Assembly (NCBI GenBank): GCA_030533445.1
Contig: CM060066.1
Coordinates: 34,372,235 to 34,436,234, forward strand
Source of the DNA: Cyprinodon diabolis
Lineage: Eukaryota > Chordata > Actinopteri > Cyprinodontiformes > Cyprinodontidae
DNA length: 64,000 bases
Direction: 5' to 3'
A model generated the notes under the pieces. That model had not been told where the DNA came from. It did no database searches and saw only the letters and a program-made list of their open reading frames with translations. Positions 47,129-59,100 of the stretch are shown here, piece by piece. A program made the position numbers and the translations under genes. Numbering within the stretch: the stretch's first letter is position 1; each line of letters opens with the position of its first letter.

Positions 47129-50100
47129 GTGTATGTAAATAGATTTTTTTAATTCAACAATTATAAGGATAAAAAGAACCACCCTTCAAAGATTGTCAAT
47201 GTTTTTCCCGGTTTTCATCAAGCTTTTATATGTTGTTTTCTGAGGTGTCAAAAGTATTCATGTTTATTTTTGAAGTAGACGTACAAATACTACTGTTTAA
47301 AAACAGTGAGTTTCAACTTAAGCTTTTTTACTCAAGTAAAAGCATAAAAGTACAATTTCTAACACTAAAAAGTATAAAAATTAAAGTAATGCAGGGAAAA
47401 AGGTTAAAGACAGACGCTTTAAAGCTCATACTTGTTACTGCACTAGACTTTTAAAGGAAACATTTTCCACAATTCTGGATGATAACTTTCTGATAATTAA
47501 GTTTCTTAGTTTTATAGCTAATGGTAAGAGTGTCAGATTTAACTTTGAACAATCTTGAAAAACTATTTATTTTGGCATGCGTTGAACAAGTTGGTTCAGC
47601 ACAGAGTCAAACCACAAAGAAATAATTCTCTGGGTGAAGCTAATTATTTAGATGGTTTTTTATTAATTTTTAAATATAAAAAGGCCATAACTAAAATGAG
47701 CTTAAATGAAATAAAACACATCTATTTTTAAAATGTAAGGTGTAGAAGTAAAAAGTTGTCTAAAAAATAATTACTCCAGTAAAGTACAGATAGCCAAGAT
47801 TTCTACTTAAGTGAGGTAAAAAAGTATTTGTACTTTGTTACTTGACACCTGTGGTTGTTATAATGAAACACATTTCCAGAAGCAATGCCAGGAAAAGTTT
47901 TCTCAACCAAAATTTTATTCATCCTCCTACTCATAGATTAGATGGAGGTTTAGTACAGGGTTTAACTCATCAGTAACCAAAATATATCCCAAAACACAGC
48001 CTCCACTCTAGGTTCTTGTGCAAAACCCTTAGCCCATGATTGCGCCACACAATGGCAGCCCACTGCTCCCCAAGGGGATAGATCCAAATGCAGAGAACGG
48101 ATTTCCACATGACAATAAAGGGATCTATATCCCTTCACCCCTCACTTGTAGACAACACCCAGAAATAATTAAACTCTGACAATTGAGGCAAGGACTTCTC
48201 CACAATTTGGAAAGGGTAACCCTCCTTTTTCTAATCAAGAATCTTGGTTTCAGTTTTTGTGGAACTTATTTTCAGCCTGGACCCTTTACTGATTTTGAAC
48301 AGCCCAATCCATGCTGTTGGACTTGTCTAGAGCAGCCATTATCAACCTTGGGGTTCCATGTGCCATAGATGTTTGTTTTAAATCCCTGTTTTCATGATTT
48401 TCCTCTTTAATAGAGCCATAAAAGTGGACTAACTATAATTCACCTTTTTACATTCTTCCTTTACACACATCGCCTGACAGCATAGCTCTTTTGACCTAAT
48501 CTGAAATTCCAGAGATTAAACAGGCGGCCAACTCTCCATCCTTAATTCCTTCATCCCCTCCCCCTTTTTCTCCTGCAGATTTACACACATTCACCCACAC
48601 ACACTCAGAGTTCTGCCAGGCTTGTCATTTTGAGTGCATGAATATGATGTTTTCAAGGCAGAGGGGAGACGATGGGTGGGATGAATTTGATTTAGTTGGA
48701 CTAAATTCAAAAAATGACTTGTTAGGATAGAAAGAAGCTTATGTGTTAGTGTGTAAAAAGACAGACAGTGTGGAAGAGAGATAGAGACAGAGAAAAACAG
48801 AGGGAGAGAGAAAAATGGTCAAGTCCTGCAATCACAGCCAGAGTCTGGCAGTAGCAGGATGTTTCAGCCCAGATATGAGCCAGTGTTACCGACCTGCTCA
48901 GTCAATCTTTATCATCCTGCTTTTCCATAATATCTCACCAAACCTTTTAAATATCAGAAGTCTTGGATTCAACATAGCATCGCACACCTGTTTTACGCCT
49001 CAGAGGACCAATAGGATTCAGGGCAAGTGAATTTAGAGCAGTTGCCTTTAGTGACAGAAGTGCAGCTTGAAACTTTTTTTCCCTCTCTTAAAAGCTGCCT
49101 CACTGCAATGGGAGGCTCTAGTTTGAGCATGGATTTTGGAGTTTTATGTGACTTTTGAGTAGAGGGGGGGGACCAAGGAAAAAGGAGTAGAAGAACCCTG
49201 TATAACTGCTGCGACCACCAAAGAAGAAAGGGTGGGGGAGTGGGTGGAGATCCGTGGGGAGGGTAATGGGAAACATCAACAAGGCTTCTAACAAGGACAG
49301 TGACAGGAAAAAGGTATGTACACTTTGCAGTAAATCTGAAAGAGAACACAATGCCTTGTAAAAGACTTTACTCTGACATCTTGTCACATTTTGTGAATCA
49401 CAAACTATGGATTTTGTGTCAAGACCAATACAGAGCAGCACATTGGTGTGAGGAAAACTATGCATTGTTTTCAAATTTGAAATTAAAACAATTGAAAAAC
49501 CTGGCCAGACCCTCTAGGTCAGTACTTTGTTGAGTGATCATTTTGCTGTAGTTACAAGATTTTTGTTTGCCTTTCCACCAGCTATACACATCTAGAGACT
49601 GAACATTTTGCCTTGTCCTTCTGCTATTGACTAGAATTCAAATTGTTCCTTTTAATGGACCCTTGCAACAAATAAATATTTTTTTAATCTGAACCCTGCC
49701 GTTGTTTCTCTTCATGAGCTAAGTTTTTGATCTGCTTCTGACTCACTCTGAAGTAATTTGGCATCCCCCTGCAGAGTTCCTTCCTCAGTAGAAAAAAAAT
49801 AACATCCCCACAGCATCATTCTAACATCACCATGTGTCACTGAGGGATTCCTTAGGTGATCTGCAGATTTGGTTTGTGTGCAAACATCATTTTGCTTGTG
49901 GTCCATTTTTTATTTTCTTGCTTGTTTTTTCTTGGTAGGTCACCTTTTTGACATACCCATTGTTCTTTCTACAAACTAAAATGCCACTTATTGTGGCTTT
50001 GATTTAATAACGGCTTTCTTCATAATAATTCTAGACTAAACTTGTCCTATCAACAAATTCCCCCTGTGACGGGGCAGCGCGGTCCCTCCCACTGACACGC

Positions 50101-53100
50101 ATGCACGCACACACGCATAGACAGAGCAACGCACGTGCGCACACACCCATTCAACTGCGAGTCCCTTTTCCATGTATTACAGTTGGATCGTTTTAGTTAG
50201 TGATGCTCATTAATCAGAACTAATACATTTACACTTAAACAAATACACAAGTTTGCACTTACCCGTGGAGCGTTGTTTTGGCCGACTGGGCAGTTTGAGA
50301 GAAAGTGGGCGGTGTATTTCTGGTGTTTTTCTTTCCTGTTTGTTTTTTCCCCATAAAGGAAGTCGGAGATTTTCTGCTGGCAAGCTTAATTGTTTTTTTG
50401 TTTTATAACTAAAGTAACTTCAGAATGGAAGCAGGAAATTAGTAATTTGTAGGGATAAGTTTTTATTTTATTTTTTTAATTATTAAAATCAATGCTCAAT
50501 TGTTTGCTGATCTAATTGTAGGGCGGGGCTAAGGATTTATAAAGAAGAACTACTGGCCCTACTGGGTCAGTCTGGCCTGGTTACAGAGAAGGTAACGTTG
50601 CTGTGCAGCACAAAAAGTTTTTTTTTTCCTCTGAAAAGATGTAAATACTACTTTTGTATCCATATTATTAGACATTTTTCCCTGCTACTCTGCACTTATT
50701 TTTGGAAGGCGTAAAATAAATATCATAACCTGAAGATGTCGACATGCCCTCCATGATTTTTTTCATTATTTTGGAGTCAAGTTTACCGTGTCAAGGCCCA
50801 ACATAGGTAGCCTGACGTAGTCCTACTCAATTCTAGTCAGAATATGAGTCTGATACTGTTCCATAGAGCTGTGATTATGGGGCGTGTTTCGAACGAACCA
50901 GGGAAAAAAATGCCTCTGCACTCAATTGGATAGACCTACAACCAATAAGAGCAATGGAGTGCGTGACGTATGTTAAGCGACGCATAGTTGTTGTCAACAA
51001 AAATCAAAGCGTGCAGTTTCACCCCTAGAATAAGATGAGCCTTGATCGCGTTTCTCTGTTCCTCTTTTAAAATTAATTTGCTGTCGATATCTTCTAGAAC
51101 AGACCTAATAGCAGAATCTACACACCTCCACTCTCCAGCGGCAGCCATTGTTGTTGTCACCCAAGCGTGCTTTGGTGACGTGGTTGATTACGTTACTGTT
51201 GATCATCTGTCCATCATCGTATAAAGCCCGCCCTGACAATTTGATTGGCCCGCTAGATATTGTGCGAGTATACTCGCGCTACTATTGAGCAATGCCAGAC
51301 CGAACTTCCCGACCTCAAACGTTGTGGGCGGGACTAAGTTCGGAATGGCACCCAGGCTACAACACAGGGGCTGTTAGCAAGAACCCACGACACCCCCATC
51401 TGTCCTCTGAATCTGTGTAGCACCTTCAGATCTTAGGTTTCAAGTTTTGTCCTAGCAGAGCTGGGATTTTTACTTCTGTATCTACACTCACCGGCCACTT
51501 TATTAGGTACACCTGTCCAACTGCTCGTTAACACTTAATTTCTAAGCAGCCAATCACATGGCGGCAACTCAGTGCATTTAGGCATGGCATGGTCAAGACA
51601 ATCTCCTGCAGTTCAAACCGAGCATCAGTATGGGGAAGAAAGGTGATTTGAGTGACTTTGAACGTGGCATGATTGTTGGTGCCAGAAGGGCTGGTCTGAG
51701 TATTTCAGAAACTGCTGATCTACTGGGATTTTCACGCACAACCATCTCTAGGGTTTAAAGAGAATGGTCCGAAAACGAAAAAACATCCAGTGAGCGGCAG
51801 TTCTGTGGGCGGAAATGCCTTGTTGATGCCACAGGTCAGAGGAGAATGGCCAGACTGGTTCGAGCTGATAGAAGGGCAACAGTGACTCAAATAACCACCC
51901 GTTACAACCAAGGTGGGCAGAAGAGCATCTCTGAACGCACAGTACGTCGAACTTTGAGGCAGATGGGCTACAGCAGCAGAAGACCACACCGGGTGCCACC
52001 TCTTTCAGCTAAGAACAGGAAACTGAGGCTACAATTTGCACAAGCTCATGGAAATTGGACAATGGAAGATTGGAAAAACGTTGCCTGGTCTGATGAGTCT
52101 CGATTTCTGCTGCGACATTTGGATGGTAGGGTCAGAATTTGGCGTCTACAACATGAAAGCATGGATCCATCCTGCCTTGTATCAACGGTTCAGGCTGGTG
52201 GTGGTGGTGTCATGGTGTGGGGAATATTTTCTTGGCACTCTTTGGGCCCCTTGGTACCAATTGAGCATCGTTGCAACGCCACAGCCTACCTGAGTATTGT
52301 TGCTGACCATGTCCATCCCTTTATGACCACAATGTACCCAACTTCTGATGGCTACTTTCAGTAGGATAATGCGCCATGTCATAAAGCTGGAATCATCTCA
52401 GACTGGTTTCTTGAACATGACAATGAGTTCACTGTACTCAAATGGCCTCCACAGTCACCAGATCTCAATCCAATAGAGCATCTTTGGGATGTGGTGGAAC
52501 GGGAGATTCGTATCATGGATGTGCAACTGACAAATCTGTGGCAACTGTGTGATGCCATCATGTCAATATGGATCAAACTCCCTGAGGAATGCTTCCAGCA
52601 CCTTGTTGAATCTATGCCACGAAGAATTGAGGCAGCTCTGAAGGCAAAAGGGGGTCCAACCCGTTACTAGCATGGGGTACCTAATAAAGTGGCCGGCGAG
52701 TGTATATTTACTTGGAGTCACAGTTTTTTGCCCCTTCCATGTTTGGATGATGAGAGTTTTGTGACTTCAAATCCTAACCCTAGTTCAGGATTTCATATCT
52801 GGATTTTGTCAAAGTCCTCTTTGTAAATTTATCCCTGAAATATCTGTTGTGTTTTTTGTTCTTCATGGTGACGTGTGTTCTAAATTGTTCTCCAAAAAAA
52901 CTTACCGACTAAATTTCAATTGGGTAACTACTTAAAGCATTTGGTTTCCTGGGATTTAATGAAGGGACATCAGAATAGAAGGGATTGATATGTATGAAAA
53001 TAAATATGCATCAAACATTTTTAGTCATGTGCTGTATGTGTTGGTCTTCTCAAAAAAAATCCAAGTAAAATACGTAATTTTTACTCTTAGGATGCAAAAT

Positions 53101-56100
53101 ATGGCACTATATCAAAGTAAGATTCATAAGACTAAAATCTAACTATTACAGAACTGAATGTTGTTTACAATAACCAAAACAGTTATCTTAACAAAATCTG
53201 ACTCCTTCCTTCCACATTAGTGTATCATCATGTTAAATTGACTGGTTCTCTTGTCCAAGGAGGCTTCACCCATTCAACAAAGCGACACACCATTAGCTGC
53301 TGCAATGCTAGGTTCCCTGGGTGGTGCAGGGGAGGTGGACACAGAGGAAGAAGAGGAGGAGGATGAGGAAGGAGGGAGCAGGCGTGAATTTGAGGACCCC
53401 CTTTTTTCTCTGGTTAAGAACTGCAACATGCTGCACAACATAGTGGGGCCTGCTTGTATCTTCCTCAGACAGGGCTTCGCTCAAAGTCAGATTGTATGTA
53501 TGAATCTCACCTGCACATCACAACTTTACAGCAGGTTCTCTCACTAATCCAGTCTGTTACACTTTGACCTATACTGAGCAAGGGGAGGTCAAATCTGCTG
53601 GGTCATCTTCACAATTAAAATCACACCATATCATTCCTATATTTATGACCCTGTTTTCTGTATATAAAAGGAAATATTTTCTGGAAAAGAACAGATAACA
53701 TATGTTAAAGTTGTCTATTGTATGCTATGTTTGAGTACGATGTAATTAAACGCTCAGTTTTTTAGTTTTCTAATTGAAAAGAATACTCTGAGGAGAGCAT
53801 GGTGTTTTTTGGAGATGTAAGGCTCCTGGGATACAGGAAATGGCTATTAAAGATATTTTCCTATTTACCTATGAAAGCTATTTTATGGCATTCTAAAGCT
53901 GACTTTGTGTTCTGAGCATACAATCAACAAACTAATGTAAAGAATCAAAGGGCACTGCCCCTTCAAAAGGTCGTCAGTGAAATTCAGTTTAAACTAATGT
54001 GCAACAATTGCAGTGTTTCAGTTTAGAATCACAGAATAATTTAAAATCTGAAATCATACGTTCAGCTTCTCAAGGTCTGATATGTTGTTTTTATTTTAAA
54101 AAAGTGATCATTGTCTTATAGAAGCACATTGAAAATGAAGCTGTATTTTTCTGCCCTTTTTAACCCGTTTTGGCTTAATAGACATGGATAATGAGCCCCG
54201 GTAATTGTTTGCATGGCAGGTAAAGATGAGTAAAAAGCCTTACAATTATTTCTTTATAAAATAAGCAGATCCGTATATGTATTTACATGTAGTTATTTTT
54301 TAATCATACATCCACCACAACATTTTTATACGATTCCTGTGATGTTAACTTACCATTTTTGTAATTTTCAGATTTTTTTTAGGTTTGCCAGAGTGATCAA
54401 TATCAATGAGTAATGATCCCTCCATAAACCTGCACATATCTAGAGTCAGACCATTAAGCAAATATTCTGAAACATCTTGAACTGTCGCAAACAAGACTGG
54501 ATATGGACCCATTTTTTATATACTGTAGCTCATGAGCAGGGTGCTAATTGAGGAGCAATACAATATCAAAACATCTGTGAAGTTCAGCAAAAATGTGGTT
54601 TCGCCAAATCTCCATGTAAACATTGTATTTGCACGCTCTATGTATTTAAGATGCCAACCTTGTAGAGAGGTGATAAAAGAGCTACATTTGTATTTACAAA
54701 ACTTTCTAAAGGCTTTTAAGTTGTGTTATATCGGGCCACTGTAACTTTAATGAATAAATTTTACCCAGCTTTAATTATTCAAATAATTAGTTTTTTGAAT
54801 AATTAAAGCTGTCACTGCAAAACAGTCAGTGCAAAACAGAAAACATGCAAAGATAAAATCTTGTTGCTAATTTTTTGGGTTGACCGTACTTAACCCTGAA
54901 AAATAGAAAAAAAAAAAGATCCTGATTTTGTTTGAATCCATACAGCAAGTAAAATAATGGAATCCCTAGACAGAGAACATAGGGTTTTTAATCTCCGCTA
55001 ATACTCCTTTCATAATAAAATTGCAAAAAAATAAAAAATAAATGAATAAAAATAAGCAGATAAAAACAGCTCTTAACATTTTGATTTGACAGGGCACTAT
55101 TGTCATTTTGGTATCCTTTGTAGGATTCTGGCCTTAGTACACACATCATATTCCTCACAACTCTTAAACCTACCAGTGGAACAAGAATCAAATATGTATT
55201 GTTTGAATTTTGCATTATCCACTAAATTAGGGGGAAGGAGTGTCTTACATGTCTTCATTTAGCTCATTCAGGTGTATTGATCTCTGTGAAAACAAAAGCA
55301 AAGCGAGCAGCAGTTCAGCTGGGGATGAAAATAAGCTGCAGAAAGGGGAATTATAAACCGATAAGCCTCCGTGATTTGTAATACAATTTACGGCCGTAAT
55401 CTTCCTGCTGCCGTAGTGTCCCCTGTATTCTCTAATCCAGGCCTGTAATATTCCTGCTGCTGCTGATGTCATGACCTTGCAAAGCAAGTAGTGAACAGAC
55501 GTACTCTACCTTAACCAAGTATCCATGCCTGAAGCAACAGTAACTTGAAATGTTATTCTTCGTTCATTATTTAAAGTTCTATGAGTTAGATGTATTCTTT
55601 CATAAGGTGGTTGTTTGCTGAGGATTTTAAAGGGTTTCATTTTTTTTCAAAATGCACACTCACAAGCAGAAAACAAACACCATCAGCTTTAAAGCACTGA
55701 CAATATGTTTGTGTTATGCATCCGCTGTATTTCTACACTTCAAAAACTTAACATGAAGCATATTTTCTAGACACGTGAAAACTGAATTCATCCTGTTGCA
55801 CATTATTAGTTTAAACTAACTATAGTTGAAAGGAAAAAGCTATGCTTTTATGGAGTGGGAGAGATGGACTTAAACTGAAACCTGTTTTCTTCTTTAATAT
55901 GTATTCTGAGTGATAATCTCTATTGACTGAAAGTGTAACCTGACTGACTGCTTTTCTTTATTTCTTTCTTACTTATTTCCTTCTCCCACCAATGCAGGAC
56001 AGAGACCTTCGACCCGAGGAAATGGAAGGTACAGAAATATTAATAGAACCCCTGTCAAACCTAAAGATCTAAACAAACAAAAAAATACTTTGCCTTTTTT

Positions 56101-59100
56101 TTCTTCATCAATGCAAAACATAATGAACATATTTTACATTTAAAGGAATGTATGTTTTTTTTTCAGTTAAAAGTATTTGTGCATTTATTTTAATTATTGA
56201 AATTGATTCAGTCTTTCACACTGGGTTTGTACTTAGAACAATGAGTATTGTGATAAAAAAAACAACAACAAAATATATATCATTTTTGTTATAAAATTAG
56301 GAATTGTGAGAAACTGAAATGGTATGAACCAAAATGCAAAGCTTTGTATTTATTGCTCTAATTTAATATAAAGCTGTCTTTTTAACTTCTTATAATTACT
56401 CAGTTGCAAAGCTTGGTTTCTTACCTGGAGGGAAGTTTACGAGCAATTAGTCCAATCAAACATATTAAATAACTAATTATATATATAGTTTAATGTTTTC
56501 TTGTATAAAACTTTAGAAATCCCTCTTATATCACAAATATAGTATTAATTTCAAAAACATTACACCTTTTCAGGTGTAATGTGTGTATTTTAGAGTATGA
56601 TCAAATACAGTCTTGATTTTAGTTTTTATTAGATAGTTCTTTGATTGGACGTGGAATGGACCCTTCAAATAATAAGAATTTCAATGTCACATGTACAGTA
56701 GCTAACGGATGTATACAGTCATGGAAAATAATGATTGGAGGACCTTTGTCATCTAACAATTGTAATGCCGTGAAATAACTACTCGTGTGCATAATGTGAC
56801 TAAAAAAGAAAAGAAATCTTGTGTTCGATATTAAAATGAACAACGTAATGAGAAATATGGTGGTCTAATAATTCTGTCTGCCCATATCTCAAACCATCAT
56901 TGGGACTCCTACATGTCTTTTTATATAAGATGCTAAATAAATGCATAACTCAGTAGGATCAAATAGCAAATTAAATCTGACTTGTTATAAATCTTATCTT
57001 CATTGAGAGAAAGAGAGAGATTACTTTCTTCACTGTAGGGCTAAACATTAGAATTTTGTCGCCCATCCAACATATTAACTGGAAGGTCTTATAAAGTGAT
57101 GACTTTTTTTTTTTTTTTTTTTACTGCAGTAGTGGCTTGTTTTTAAAACAGTAGGCTGACGGGAAAGCGGTGGTAAGAGAGAGGGGAAGATACACGGCAA
57201 AGGACCACAGGTCCTTGACGCGGTCCCCGTCAAGGATTAAGGCATCCTTACATGAGTCGTGCGCGCTAACCACTGCGCCACCTGCATGCCCCACAGTGAT
57301 GAAAATTTAATGCTTAAAAACCTTGGGCATAAAAACACATGTTATGTGTAGATTATTAATTTCTGTTCAGGTGATACTATTTGTATTTTTAAAGCTGCAT
57401 TATCTGCAGCAACAATTATTTTTGTTTCACCATTCATGTAAACTCTCTTGGGAACTATTTGCTTTAAAATGGTAAATGGCATGTACTTATATAGTGCCTT
57501 TTTCAAGTCGGGAGACTTGACCAAAGCGCTTTACACTACATTCATTCACCCATTCATACACACACTGATGGTGGCAAGCTACACTGTAGCCACAGCTGCC
57601 CTGGGGCTCACTGACAGAAGCGGGGCTGCCGTACACTGACGCCACCAGGCCCTCTGACTACCATCAGTAGGCAATGGAGGTGAAGTGCCTTGCCCAAGGA
57701 CACAACGACAATGAAAGTGGGAGCCGGGGCTTGAACCGTCAATCCTTCAATTTCAGGGCAAACTTCTACATCCAACGCCACTGTCGCCCATTAATTGACC
57801 AAATTCTTATATTTTCAAGTCGAGCTCATTAAAACTTCTTTAGTTTTAGGTACTGTAATGCACATGCTATCATGCACAGGTATGCTATATGTATGCATGT
57901 ATATCAGTGTCATAGTCACAGAAAAGTCCTACCTGTTGTTTTGCACTTCTTTACAGCAACCAGCAATTACTGGCTGCTGTAAAGAACCCTTTCACCCTTC
58001 TGTTGCTGAAATCTTCCTTTATTGACAGAACTGCGTGAGGCCTTCAAAGAGTTTGACAAAGACAAAGATGGATTCATTAGCTATAAGGACCTAGGAGAGT
58101 GCATGAGGACTATGGGATACATGCCAACTGAAATGGAACTTATAGAGCTCAGCCAGCAGATCTGTAAGTCCTCCAAACACCTAGAAAATGTATTTATTAT
58201 AGGTATAGTATTGCAGAGGCAATTGGTCCTTGCTGCAGCATGTCTGCTGCATGTCAGCCCCCCACCATGCTTAGCTACATGCAAACAAAGTCAAAAATTA
58301 TCCATAATAACATCCACCAGAAGGTTACACAGAGGTAGACATACTGACATGTTGACTTACAAGATGTCCTTTTTTTTTTTTTTACAATTTGTATGAGACA
58401 TCACATGGTATCCCGGTTTGTTGTAGCCTTTGAACACAAAGTGAAAAAACGTTTTAAATTCATTTGAAACATTTTTTGCCAAAGAAACAAAAACAACATA
58501 TTTTCTTTTACAGGTGGTGGCAGAGTAGACTTTGAGGACTTTGTGGAATTGATGGGTCCCAAAATGCTTGCTGAGACTGCAGATATGATTGGAGTAAAAG
58601 AGTTAAGAGATGCCTTCAGAGAGGTTAGCAGCAGCAAGTTACTAAAATGTATAGCAATATGTTTGTCCATGACATTTAATACCATATCTATTTTGTCTTT
58701 AAGTTTGACTCTGACGGTGACGGTCAGATTAGCCTCGGGGAACTAAGGGAAGCAATGAAGAAACTAATGGGAGAACAGCTTAACCACAGGGAGATTGATG
58801 AGATTCTAAGAGACGTAGACCTCAATGGAGATGGAGAGGTGGACTTTGAAGGTAAGTATCAAGCTTAAAAAAGCATTAAAAATCCCTAAGTAATCCATCA
58901 ACACTTCAAGGAGATGTCACCAACTAGGTCAGAGAGTCAAATTAAACATTCTGAAGCGTGAGCATCACAACAATATGTTATGCTTCATACATCATTCATA
59001 ATGTAAGGCAGATCTTTGGACTCTCAGCCCAGTATGGTCAGGCTAGTACAGGAAAACAGGTGGATAGGACAGATGCATCACTACATTGATTAACCTTCTC

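Noticed and set aside
58022..58396. 124-codon reading frame as a separate small EF-hand protein
   Set aside because: It runs through a consensus donor at 58164 into intron; the spliced model restores the full four-EF-hand protein.
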